Assembly: GCA_004153385.1 (NCBI GenBank)
Contig: SDAL01000002.1
Coordinates: 310,001 to 374,000, forward strand
Reading direction: 5' to 3'
Source: Paracoccaceae bacterium
GTDB lineage: Bacteria > Pseudomonadota > Alphaproteobacteria > Rhodobacterales > Rhodobacteraceae
DNA length: 64,000 nt
The notes beneath the pieces were generated by a model, which ran no database searches, was not told where the DNA came from, and saw only the letters and a program-made list of their open reading frames with translations. Shown here in pieces: positions 56,069 to 64,000 of this stretch (positions within the stretch are counted from its first letter, which is position 1; every line of letters starts with the position of its first letter). The position numbers and the translations under genes were made by a program.

Positions 56069-57262
56069 TTAGCCTTTCACCGCTTTGACGATTTTTTCTG
56101 CGCCATCCGACAGGTTGTCGGCGGCAATGACGTTCAGGCCGGAATTCGCGATGATTTCCTTGCCTTTCTCGACGTTCGTGCCTTCAAGACGGACAACCAG
56201 CGGAACTTGCAGGCCGACTTCTTTCACAGCCGCGATCACGCCTTCGGCGATGATGTCGCAGCGCATGATGCCGCCGAAGATGTTGACCAAGATACCTTTG
56301 ACGTTTTTGTCAGAGGTGATGATCTTGAACGCTTCGGTCACTTTCTCTTTCGTGGCGCCGCCGCCAACGTCGAGGAAGTTCGCAGGTTCTGCACCATACA
56401 GCTTGATGATGTCCATCGTGGCCATCGCAAGGCCAGCGCCGTTCACCATGCAACCGATTTCGCCGTCAAGCGCGATGTAGTTCAGGTCGTATTTCGACGC
56501 TTCGAGTTCTTTGGAGTCTTCTTCCGTCTCGTCGCGCAGGGCCTGAATATCGGTGTGGCGATACAGTGCGTTGCCGTCGAACCCGACTTTGGCATCCAGC
56601 ACTTTGAGGTTGCCATCGGGCATGACGATCAGCGGGTTGATTTCCAGCTGTTCCATGTCTTTTTCGACAAACGCCTGATACAGCTTTCCAAGCAGGCTGA
56701 CCATCTGTTTGACCAGACCGCCTTCCAGACCCAGAGCGAACGCCACGCGGCGGCCGTGATAGGCTTGATAGCCTGCTGCCGGATCGATGGAGAACGAGAT
56801 GATTTTCTCCGGGGCCGATTCAGCGACCTCTTCGATGTCCATGCCGCCTTCGGTCGAGCAAACAACCGACACCTGGCTGGTTTGGCGATCAACGAGCAGG
56901 GCAAGATACAGCTCGCGCTCGATGTCCGAACCGTCTTCGATATAGATGCGGTTGACCTGTTTGCCTGCAGGGCCGGTCTGGTGCGTCACCAGCGTCTTGC
57001 CCAGCATCTGCTTTGCCATCTGCTCGGCTTCTTCAACCGACTTGGCAAGGCGTACACCGCCTTTTTCGCCAGCTTCAGCTTCTTTGAAGTGGCCTTTACC
57101 GCGACCGCCCGCGTGAATCTGGGCTTTTACAACCCAAAGCGGACCGTCCAGAGCGCTTGCAGCTGTTTTGGCTTCTTCAGCCTTCGTAACGGCGCGCCCA
57201 TCCGACACCGGGCATCCGTAGCTCTTAAGGAGCTGCTTCGCCTGATATTCGTGAATATTCAT
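56069..57262 (-). CDS. sucC: Succinyl-CoA synthetase beta subunit
   Basis: A 397-residue ATP-grasp subunit that forms succinate and ATP (or GTP) from succinyl-CoA with Suc[26 protein letters not shown] at the start, [27 protein letters not shown] in the lid and [30 protein letters not shown] for Mg-nucleotide binding are diagnostic. [13 protein letters not shown] and [17 protein letters not shown] complete the ligase domain. A pair of identical palindromes lies 109-139 bases upstream of its start, shared with the divergent glycosyltransferase gene. Confidence 0.97.
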   Translation of the reverse strand: MNIHEYQAKQLLKSYGCPVSDGRAVTKAEEAKTAASALDGPLWVVKAQIHAGGRGKGHFKEAEAGEKGGVRLAKSVEEAEQMAKQMLGKTLVTHQTGPAGKQVNRIYIEDGSDIERELYLALLVDRQTSQVSVVCSTEGGMDIEEVAESAPEKIISFSIDPAAGYQAYHGRRVAFALGLEGGLVKQMVSLLGKLYQAFVEKDMEQLEINPLIVMPDGNLKVLDAKVGFDGNALYRHTDIQALRDETEEDSKELEASKYDLNYIALDGEIGCMVNGAGLAMATMDIIKLYGAEPANFLDVGGGATKEKVTEAFKIITSDKNVKGILVNIFGGIMRCDIIAEGVIAAVKEVGLQVPLVVRLEGTNVEKGKEIIANSGLNVIAADNLSDGAEKIVKAVKG

Positions 57263-57370
57263 GTCTCCGTCCCATACTGGTTCGATTTACAGGACGTTGT
57301 TACATATTGTCGCGGCCAGACAAACCGTAAATTTTGCGAAGCCGCAGATTGTGAGCGGAAAACCGACATT

Positions 57371-57401
57371 TGTGATCACAGCAATATAAGGTGTGATCAC
57401 A
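57371..57401. promoter_or_regulatory. Paired TGTGATCACA operators between sucC and the glycosyltransferase gene
   Basis: Two perfect palindromes, 57371-57380 and 57392-57401, are separated by 11 bases (two helical turns centre to centre) that begin with GCA. The same 10-11-10 layout with a GCA-starting spacer occurs at 63938-63968. TATATT within the spacer (minus strand) could be part of a -10 element for sucC. They are candidate sites for the GntR protein encoded at 46305. Confidence 0.7.
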
Positions 57402-57487
57402 TAGTAGAAACTGTTAGCGAAATCTTCTGTAAAGCGGCATTCTTGCTCGAATCTTGGTGTATAAGCGGTTGCCGGAAGGAACTTGGT

Positions 57488-58561
57488 GTGAGCGATGTAG
57501 AAAAGCCCGGTGCGAGGCTGCCAACATGGGGCGTGGTGGCAACAGTTGACGAGCCATTAGCCCTTGTTGTGGCGTGGGCCACATACCATCTGGCCATCGG
57601 CGCCAGTCAGGCACATGTGTTCTTCGACCGGCCCGATCCTGAAGCCGAGGCCTATCTGCAGCAGATCGAGGGCTGCTTCGTACACCATTCCGGTGAAGAC
57701 AACTGGGTGCAGCACTGGCGCCAGACGCGCCCTGCGCGCCATCAGGCCCGCCAGAAATACAACGCCACGCGTATCGCCAACGAGGCACCGCTTGACTGGG
57801 TGATCCATTGTGATGCGGATGAATATGTCCGCCTGACCCGTCCGCTCGAGTGGGAGCTGGACAAGGTCAATCTCAAGGCGTGGCTCCGGTTGGAAGTGCT
57901 GGAACGTGCGCGCGTGTCCAAAACCTCCCAGACAGGCCTTTTCGACGGGGTGTTTCGCACCCGCTGGGACGATTTCGATGAACAGAGCGAGGGGCTGTAC
58001 GGCCCGCGGGCGCGGTTTTTCAATCGGGGCGTGGTGGGGCATCTGGCTGGCAAGGCCTGTGTGCGTGCGGGGCAGGGCTATACGCTTGGCGTGCATCACC
58101 CGACCGAGCATTGGGACGCCCCTGGTGGTACCGTAACCTTGCCCTACCGGTCGTCTTATAACGCCACCCTGATGCATTTCGACGGGATGACCCCGTTGCA
58201 TTATCTGCTCAAGATGATGCGCCGTGTGTTAACGGAAGTATCGGGCGAACCGGTGCCCTATCCTGAACCGCGGAAGGCCCAGTTTGCCATGGCAAAGCAA
58301 AACGCGGCCGATCCGGCGGCCTTGATGGCGTTTTGGTGGCAGGTGCAGGGGCTGGAAGAGGCGGAGGTCGATCTTCTGGAGGAAGAAAATGCCTTGGTAC
58401 GCGCACCCGCCCAGATCATGGATCATGTGCGCACGCTGTTTCCCGAACTGGATTTTTCCGTTACGGCCTTTGACCGGGCGTTATTGGAGCGCGAAGCCGA
58501 GCTGATCGCACGCGCAAAACACGAATTGGGCTTTGATGCAAAGGCAGTGGCTTGGTGCTAG
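57488..58561 (+). CDS. Glycosyltransferase family 2-type protein
   Basis: A 357-residue protein with a GT-A-type pattern. It starts WGVVATVDEPLALVVAWATYHLAIGASQAHVFFD, has the metal-binding DxD-like CDADEY (109-113) in DWVIHCDADEYVRL, and later MHFDGMTPLHYLLKM. This matches the Glyco_tranf_2_4-like group common in Rhodobacterales, which often decorates surface polysaccharides. Start is GTG at 57488, with GGAAGGA 8 bases upstream. The same frame is open for 486 more codons upstream, antisense to sucC, but this is codon-bias shadow. It diverges from sucC across a shared control region. Confidence 0.85.
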   Translation: MSDVEKPGARLPTWGVVATVDEPLALVVAWATYHLAIGASQAHVFFDRPDPEAEAYLQQIEGCFVHHSGEDNWVQHWRQTRPARHQARQKYNATRIANEAPLDWVIHCDADEYVRLTRPLEWELDKVNLKAWLRLEVLERARVSKTSQTGLFDGVFRTRWDDFDEQSEGLYGPRARFFNRGVVGHLAGKACVRAGQGYTLGVHHPTEHWDAPGGTVTLPYRSSYNATLMHFDGMTPLHYLLKMMRRVLTEVSGEPVPYPEPRKAQFAMAKQNAADPAALMAFWWQVQGLEEAEVDLLEEENALVRAPAQIMDHVRTLFPELDFSVTAFDRALLEREAELIARAKHELGFDAKAVAWC

Positions 58562-58629
58562 ACGGGCGCAGCTTCGGCCTGCAGGTCGACGGCCGTCAGG
58601 CCCGCACATCAAAATGAGCCCGTTCATTG

Positions 58630-58660
58630 AAAAAGGCGCGCCCGATCGAGCGCGCCTTTC
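58630..58660. terminator. Bidirectional terminator between glycosyltransferase gene and mdh
   Basis: AAAGGCGCG / CGCGCCTTT with a 10-base loop and A/T tails on both sides, between two convergent genes. Confidence 0.85.
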
Positions 58661-58684
58661 CTGTGGTGTCAATCCGGGCAGGTC

Positions 58685-59701
<1,017 letters not shown>

Positions 59702-59939
59702 TCACGTTAGGCAAGAGCGACCCGTCGCCAAGGTATGCATAACCAATGGTAGCATGCCATCGTGCACTAAATTATTATACATATATATCAATTATGTAAG
59801 TGTTTTATTTTTTTATATGCCAATGCTTCAAATCACCCCCCTCACGCACCTCTTTTCAGATAGTCTAGCCGTTTTGCGGGCAATTCATACCAATGCGCGC
59901 TGACCGGCCAGACCAGCGCTTGCGCGAGTCGATGGCGGG

Positions 59940-60293
59940 CTAAACGGCTGTATTACCGGTATTTCGGGAGCGGGCAGGAACGGCCGGTGCTGGGTGGTTT
60001 ACACCGGAACCGACAAGGCAGCTGCGCCCGTCTTCATAGCTCGCAAGAATGGTCCATGTCCCGCTCGGGGCGATCAACAGTTCTGCTGTGATGTCGGGGG
60101 CGATGGGGCGACGTGCCTGTAAAACCTCCCTATATCGGGCAAACAGGGCTGTAATCACGTTCTGTCGCGCATCACAGGCCATCTGGGACGCCACGACAGG
60201 CGACGAATGCACTAAACTGGCGGAAAAAAGCACGATCAGCAGCGACAGAACTGCTGCCCGCCTGTGGCGTAATACTGCGCGTTGTTCAGTCAT
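59940..60293 (-). CDS. Small secreted hypothetical protein
   Basis: A 117-residue protein with an N-terminal signal or anchor (MTEQRAVLRHRRAAVLSLLIVLFSASLVHSSPVVA). The mature part has two cysteines (MACDARQN, GRSCLVGSG) that could form a disulfide, and the segment GTWTILASYEDGRSCLVGSGVN, a pattern common in small Rhodobacterales periplasmic proteins. No function is known. It is divergent from the CitE-family gene. Confidence 0.7.
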   Translation of the reverse strand: MTEQRAVLRHRRAAVLSLLIVLFSASLVHSSPVVASQMACDARQNVITALFARYREVLQARRPIAPDITAELLIAPSGTWTILASYEDGRSCLVGSGVNHPAPAVPARSRNTGNTAV

Positions 60294-60474
60294 ATCTGTC
60301 ACCCGAGCCGAATGGATAAGCTGTAAGTGTCGCAGTGATGGCTCAACCAAACGTTAACGCGCGCAGTTTTCCTGCGGAGTCTATGTGGCTGTTATTGCTG
60401 CGCTGCGGAAAACACCCTTGCGTCAGAGCCGATTTTCATGGTCACCTGCGAAATATTATTGCGAGGAAAATACC

Positions 60475-61335
60475 ATGTCTGCACAACCCTATCGTTCCGT
60501 GCTTTATATCCCCGGCTCGAATGCACGCGCGCTTGAAAAAGCGGCGACGCTGGAGTGCGACGCGATCATCTTCGATCTGGAAGATGCGGTGGCCGTGACA
60601 GAGAAATCGAATGCCCGCGATCAGCTGGTCGATGTTCTGAAAACCCGCGATTATGGTGCGCGGGCGCGGATCGTTCGTGTGAACGCGCTGGATACAGAAT
60701 GGGGCCGCCCGGATCTGCTGGCATTGTCGCAGGCTTTGCGTGAGGGGGCTATGATCGATGCGGTATTGATCCCCAAAGTGAATGCGCCCGCAGATCTGGA
60801 CAAGGTCGGTGATCTGCTTGCCGATGTGCCGCTTTGGGCCATGATGGAAACTGCGCAAGGGGTTCTGAACGCGGCCTCAATTGCGGCGCATCCACGCGTG
60901 GGCGGTTTTGTTATGGGCACGAATGATCTGGCAAAAGAGCTTGGGTCCCGTGACCGGCCCGACCGCCTGCCGATGCAGGCGGGGTTGGGGTGGTGCGTGC
61001 TGGCAGCAAAGGCCAACGGGCGTATTGTCATTGATGGTGTGTACAACGCTTTTCGCGACGAGGCGGGTTTGGCTGGCGAGTGTGAGCAGGGCCGCGATAT
61101 GGGCTTTGACGGCAAAACCGCGATTCATCCCGCGCAGCTGGAGGTCTGCAATCGCGCCTTTGCCCCGTCCGACGCAGAGATTACCCTCGCACAGCGCCAG
61201 ATCGCGGCCTATGACGCCGCGCAACAGTCCGGTCAAGGAGTGGCGGTTCTCGATGGAAAAATCGTCGAAAATCTGCATATCGTGACGGCGCGGCGAATTC
61301 TGGCGAGAGCAAAAGCCATTGCCGCACGAAACTAG
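60475..61335 (+). CDS. CitE-family lyase/thioesterase ((3S)-malyl-CoA thioesterase-like)
   Basis: A 286-residue HpcH/HpaI-CitE TIM-barrel enzyme. It starts MSAQPYRSVLYIPGSNARALEKA, with the metal site in IIFDLEDAVAVTEKSNAR, RVNALDTEWGRPDL, and GFVMGTNDLAKELGSR. Its length is closer to Mcl2-type (3S)-malyl-CoA thioesterase than to the longer malyl-CoA lyase Mcl1. The linkage to mdh, suc genes and a mesaconyl-CoA hydratase relic resembles the Mcl2 region of Rhodobacter, as far as I recall it. It would hydrolyse malyl-CoA to malate in the ethylmalonyl-CoA pathway. A GAGGAAA site precedes the ATG at 60475. Confidence 0.82.
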   Translation: MSAQPYRSVLYIPGSNARALEKAATLECDAIIFDLEDAVAVTEKSNARDQLVDVLKTRDYGARARIVRVNALDTEWGRPDLLALSQALREGAMIDAVLIPKVNAPADLDKVGDLLADVPLWAMMETAQGVLNAASIAAHPRVGGFVMGTNDLAKELGSRDRPDRLPMQAGLGWCVLAAKANGRIVIDGVYNAFRDEAGLAGECEQGRDMGFDGKTAIHPAQLEVCNRAFAPSDAEITLAQRQIAAYDAAQQSGQGVAVLDGKIVENLHIVTARRILARAKAIAARN

Positions 61336-61354
61336 CTAAAGCGAAAGGCAAGCC

Positions 61355-61894
61355 ATGTTTCTGTTAATTCTAGGCGTTTTAATTTGGGCATTTGCACATT
61401 TGTTCAAACGGATGGCGCCACATGCGCGCCGCAAAATGGGCGCGCAAGGGCGTGCGATGGTGGCCGGTCTTCTGGCGCTGTCAATTGTATTCATGGTGAT
61501 CGGCTATCACACCGCCTACGGCGAGTTTTTCTGGGGTCGCACGCCGATGCTGGTGGGGGTCAACAACCTGCTGATGCTGGTGTCTGTCTATCTGTTTGCG
61601 GCAGCGGGGATGAAAACCAAACTGGCGCAGAACTTTCGTCATCCGATGTTGCTGGGCGTCGTTTTGTGGTCGACCGCACACCTATTGGTCAACGGTGATA
61701 CGCCGAGTTTTATCCTGTTTGGCGGCATCGGCCTTTGGGCATTGGCGGAGATTGCGTTGTTGAGCCGAGTGACATGGGTGCCACCGAAGGGTAAAGGCGC
61801 CAAGATGGAGGTTTTTGCCCTGCTTGGCACAGTGATTGTTTATGGTGCGATAGCCGGTGTGCATTATGCGCTTGGCCATCCGGCCTTTGGCTAA
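61355..61894 (+). CDS. NnrU-family membrane protein
   Basis: A 179-residue membrane protein with five or six hydrophobic helices. MFLLILGVLIWAFAHLFKRMAPHARRKMGAQGRAMVAGLLALSIVFMVIGY and MLLGVVLWSTAHLLVNGDTPSFILFGGIGLWALAEI match the NnrU family, first named near nitrite/nitric oxide reductase genes. Its molecular function is not established. It is 19 bases after the CitE-family gene, so it is probably in the same transcript. Confidence 0.88.
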   Translation: MFLLILGVLIWAFAHLFKRMAPHARRKMGAQGRAMVAGLLALSIVFMVIGYHTAYGEFFWGRTPMLVGVNNLLMLVSVYLFAAAGMKTKLAQNFRHPMLLGVVLWSTAHLLVNGDTPSFILFGGIGLWALAEIALLSRVTWVPPKGKGAKMEVFALLGTVIVYGAIAGVHYALGHPAFG

Positions 61895-61919
61895 TACCCG
61901 AGGTATAAGGACAGACGCG

Positions 61920-62126
61920 ATGAAAGCTTACAGGTTTCTGAGTGCCGATGACACGAGCGAGTTCTGCCACAAGGTCACGGCCGCCCTGTCGAAGGGGTGG
62001 TCGCTGTACGGTGATCCGCACTATGCCTTTGATGCGGAGCGGGGTGTGATGCGCTGCGGTCAGGCAGTGACGAAAGACGTCCCCGGCAAGGAGTATGCGC
62101 CGGATATAAAACTCGGGCAGCTTTAA
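61920..62126 (+). CDS. DUF1737-like small protein
   Basis: A 68-residue protein, MKAYRFLSADDTSEFCHKVTAALSKGWSLYGDPHYAFD, that resembles the DUF1737 group of short proteins with a (Y/W)xLYG core. It has no known function. The ATG at 61920 follows AAGGA; an open frame upstream belongs to nnrU. It is 25 bases after nnrU and directly before the mesaconyl-CoA hydratase relic. Confidence 0.75.
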   Translation: MKAYRFLSADDTSEFCHKVTAALSKGWSLYGDPHYAFDAERGVMRCGQAVTKDVPGKEYAPDIKLGQL

Positions 62127-62154
62127 GGGCTATGGCCCTTTAAGTGGCAAGGAC

Positions 62155-62755
62155 ATGGTGAAAACCACCGCGAGGCGCTTTTTCGAGGGCTATCGGTTGG
62201 GCAAGGTTTTGGACCATACGCCACCGCGAAGGGTGTCGGGCGGGGTGCAGGCGCTGTATCGCGCGCCCTATCTCGCCCGTGGCGCGGCTTACGCGTTTGA
62301 TGAAGTCGCGCGCCAATGTGGTCTGCCTGCCGCCCTAGAAATATCTGTCGGTATTCCATCTGGCCCTCGGGGAAAAATCTGCCGGATGGTTCCCCTGACG
62401 GGCTGGCCAATCTGGGGGGCGCTGTCACCGGCCTGTCTATGCGCGCGATACCTTTTGCGCCTCATGCGAGGTGGTCGGGCTGAAGGAGAATTCCGGCAAG
62501 ACAACCGGCGTGGCCTATGCGCGCACGCAGGGACACAACCAACTGGTGGTTGGGAGCCGTGCGCCGGGGTGATGGTGCGCAAGCGTGACGTCAACGCTAC
62601 AACACCCCGAAACGGCCATACCTTTTCGGCAAACGGTGGTTCCGGCCTCCAGACCGATCATGCGTGAGATACTCACCTTTCAGGACGATGATTTTGCGCA
62701 ATTGATGCCATCGCCCGACAGGACAAGCGCAGGCTGGTCTAAGGCGGACATGTGA
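62155..62755 (+). pseudogene. mch: Decayed mesaconyl-CoA hydratase (MaoC-type) gene
   Basis: The first ~60 codons (MVKTTARRFFEGYRLGKVLDHTPPRRVSGG...EVARQCGLPA) match the N-terminus of mesaconyl-CoA hydratase. After about 62330 the matching sequence moves to another frame (PVYARDTFCASCEVVGLKENSGKTTGVAYARTQGHNQ), which contains stop codons. MVRKRDVN then reappears in the first frame. Several indels and stops, and a length well under the usual ~340 residues, show a dead gene. The live enzyme interconverts mesaconyl-CoA and beta-methylmalyl-CoA in the ethylmalonyl-CoA pathway. Its relic lies beside the CitE-family gene. Confidence 0.82.
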
Positions 62756-63126
62756 CTTCACTTGCCTGAGCGTTTTCGCTCAACGGCTTGGCAATGATCC
62801 TATGATCACGGCCCTTGGTAGCGGGGCGCATGCTACCCAGTTTTTTTGTAGGCGACAGGGTGCGGATATGGCCGGCAGTTCTGGACTTCGTTGAAACGAC
62901 CCGGCCGGATGTGGGTGCGATTCGGCTGTGGCGGTTGACGAGAAAACAGGGTGCGTCAGGGGGGTGCTTTTCGAAAAAAGGGCAGGGCACATTTGCCGCT
63001 GATGCTTGCAAATCGGAACTGCCGGGGATTAATGCCTTTGTGATCACGATGATATGAGGGTATTTTCGGCAAAATTGCGCCGACCTTTTGTGCAACTGTT
63101 TTACGAGCGGCCTGATTTTTTGGCAT
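62756..63126. other. Gene-poor region between the mch relic and the TM2 genes
   Basis: About 370 bases with only weak frames. It includes TTGTGATCACG (63039-63049), a nine-of-ten match to the TGTGATCACA site, upstream of the TM2 genes. I see nothing coding with confidence. Confidence 0.4.
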
Positions 63127-63486
63127 ATGGCCGAAGCTGTCCGCAGGGCGCCAGTCGAAATCAGGGCGCCAGTCGAAATCACGAAAGCCGATCCGATGTC
63201 ATCTGAAGAACGATCCCCGAAATCCTATGGCACGGCCGTCTCGCTTTGCGGCGTATTCGGGATCTTCGGCGTGCATCATTTCTACCTTGGCAATTATCTG
63301 CATGGTCTGGTGGATCTGGCCCTGAGCATCGTCAGCCTTGTTCTGCTTTGGAACGGCAATGACGTTGGTCTTCTCTTTCTGCTTGCCGATGCTTTGCATA
63401 CAGTCTTTGTTTTTTACCAATTGATTGTTGAAAAAGCACGAGACGGGCAGGGCCGACGTGTTTGTCTGGCCCCGCACGCTGCATGA
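63127..63486 (+). CDS. TM2-domain membrane protein A
   Basis: About 119 residues from ATG at 63127 (96 from the ATG at 63196). The TM2 domain is AVSLCGVFGIFGVHHFYLGNYLHGLVDLALSIVSLVLLWNGNDVGLLFLLADALHTV, with the typical G-x-H-x-FYLG turn and two helices. The N-terminal extension includes an 18-base in-frame tandem repeat (63144-63179) that duplicates RAPVEI. Neither ATG has a good ribosome binding site. The function of TM2 proteins is unknown. It is paired with a second TM2 gene 41 bases downstream. Confidence 0.75.
   Translation: MAEAVRRAPVEIRAPVEITKADPMSSEERSPKSYGTAVSLCGVFGIFGVHHFYLGNYLHGLVDLALSIVSLVLLWNGNDVGLLFLLADALHTVFVFYQLIVEKARDGQGRRVCLAPHAA
63144..63179 (+). repeat. Perfect 18-base tandem duplication
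   Basis: Two copies of CAGGGCGCCAGTCGAAAT in direct tandem. The unit is a multiple of three and lies in the frame of the TM2 gene. Confidence 0.9.
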
Positions 63487-63527
63487 CGCCAAAACCTTAA
63501 ACCTATATTTTTACGGAGTTTTTCTTC

Positions 63528-63773
63528 ATGACGACCACACCTGATCCACACGTTGTAACGCCGGAAACATCTGATAAAGGCTTCGTGCCCGCCGTGTTGT
63601 TGTGCTTCTTTCTGGGATCGTTCGGCCTGCACCGTTTCTACCTTGGTAAGTGGGTGACGGGTATCTTGATGCTTGTCACATTTGGCGCATTTGGTATCTG
63701 GACACTGATCGACTTTGTGCGCCTTGTCGTGGGCTCGCTGAAAGACAAACAGGACCGTCCCCTTCGTCGTTGA
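63528..63773 (+). CDS. TM2-domain membrane protein B
   Basis: An 81-residue TM2 protein: short polar N-terminus, then FVPAVLLCFFLGSFGLHRFYLGKWVTGILMLVTFGAFGIWTLIDFVRLVVGSLKD. It holds the two membrane helices and the G-x-H-RFYLG signature. ACGGAG lies upstream of the ATG. It is a tandem neighbour of TM2 protein A and ends before a strong stem-loop. Confidence 0.88.
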   Translation: MTTTPDPHVVTPETSDKGFVPAVLLCFFLGSFGLHRFYLGKWVTGILMLVTFGAFGIWTLIDFVRLVVGSLKDKQDRPLRR

Positions 63774-63813
63774 ACAATCTAGGCCTTGATCGGGCCTCGA
63801 GTGTGACCGGATA

Positions 63814-63846
63814 TATGCCCGTGCAGGATGCGCGGGCATAATTTTT
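63814..63846 (+). terminator. Terminator of the TM2 genes
   Basis: TATGCCCG / CGGGCATA hairpin followed by AATTTTTA on the plus strand. Confidence 0.8.
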
Positions 63847-63937
63847 ATGGGGACACTGCCTCTGTCCGCTGGGCACCAGTGCCGTATATTCAAGCGAAAT
63901 TCCGACACAATTACTCGCCTTTTTTAGGCGCAATCGC

Positions 63938-63968
63938 TGTGATCACAGCATCAAAATTTGTGATCACA
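63938..63968. promoter_or_regulatory. Paired TGTGATCACA operators at the right edge
   Basis: Two perfect palindromes, 63938-63947 and 63959-63968, are separated by an 11-base spacer that starts with GCA. This is exactly the layout of the pair before sucC. The gene they control must lie beyond the window or read leftward from outside; none is visible inside. Confidence 0.7.
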
Positions 63969-64000
63969 AAGGTGGATTTTATTCCTATTTTAGGAAAATC

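Noticed and set aside
56030-57487. A 486-codon upstream extension of the glycosyltransferase reading frame, antisense to sucC.
   Set aside because: It lies opposite an unmistakable sucC gene, has no family-like sequence, and the glycosyltransferase has its own GTG start with a good ribosome binding site. High third-position G+C in sucC keeps the antisense frame open.
62815-63057. An 80-codon frame between the mch relic and the TM2 genes.
   Set aside because: There is no ribosome binding site, no family resemblance, and the composition looks like decayed sequence.

Overview
The window looks like chromosomal DNA of a marine alphaproteobacterium of the Rhodobacterales (Roseobacter group). This rests on family-level recognition, not a search: a fliP/fliN/fliH/fliF - fliL/motA flagellar block, an mdh - sucC - sucD - sucA - sucB - lpd TCA cluster beside a CitE/malyl-CoA thioesterase-like gene and a relic mesaconyl-CoA hydratase, a FYDLN-type TIGR02300 protein next to tRNA-Ala, and a tripartite tricarboxylate transporter. 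The genus cannot be set from the sequence alone.

Layout. 1-5.4 kb: housekeeping genes (lepA, a PNPOx-fold stress protein, an AEC exporter, pabB-pabC). 5.4-13.4 kb: flagellar export/MS-ring genes on the minus strand, divergent from fliL, a small coiled-coil protein, a MotE-like chaperone, motA and a large TPR-like periplasmic protein. 13.7-23.3 kb: a pentonate (arabinonate-type) oxidation module with an IlvD/Edd dehydratase, a DapA-family dehydratase, a 2-oxoglutarate semialdehyde dehydrogenase, an RraA-like protein, TctC/B/A transport genes and a LacI regulator. Two near-palindromic putative operators sit in the divergent control region. 23.4-28.0 kb: rlmF, then a two-gene operon of an ATP-grasp ligase and a large protein with a papain-like Cys/His/Asn signature.

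28.5-44.8 kb is an accessory island. Its core is a Tn7-like transposon: coupled tnsA-tnsB-tnsC-tniQ, inverted clusters of putative TnsB-binding repeats at about 29.24-29.37 kb and 44.76-44.81 kb, with the right end abutting the 3' end of a tRNA-Ala(GGC) gene. The cargo includes regulators, an unknown helical protein, a serine resolvase and a Gabija-like pair (OLD-family ATPase/TOPRIM nuclease plus UvrD-like helicase), followed by a dead IS481-family copy. A second copy of the right end, with its AAA_28 ATPase gene, lies just outside the left end. This suggests that an older related element used the same tRNA target.

44.9-64.0 kb returns to core genes: the TIGR02300 protein, a YgjP-like metallopeptidase, a GntR regulator, a thioesterase, lpd, two MAPEG proteins, sucB, sucA, sucD, sucC, a glycosyltransferase, mdh, a CitE-family gene, NnrU, a decayed mesaconyl-CoA hydratase and two TM2 proteins. 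A perfect palindrome (TGTGATCACA) lies directly before the GntR start. It occurs as identically spaced pairs before sucC and at the right edge of the window, which points to a local GntR regulon covering TCA genes.
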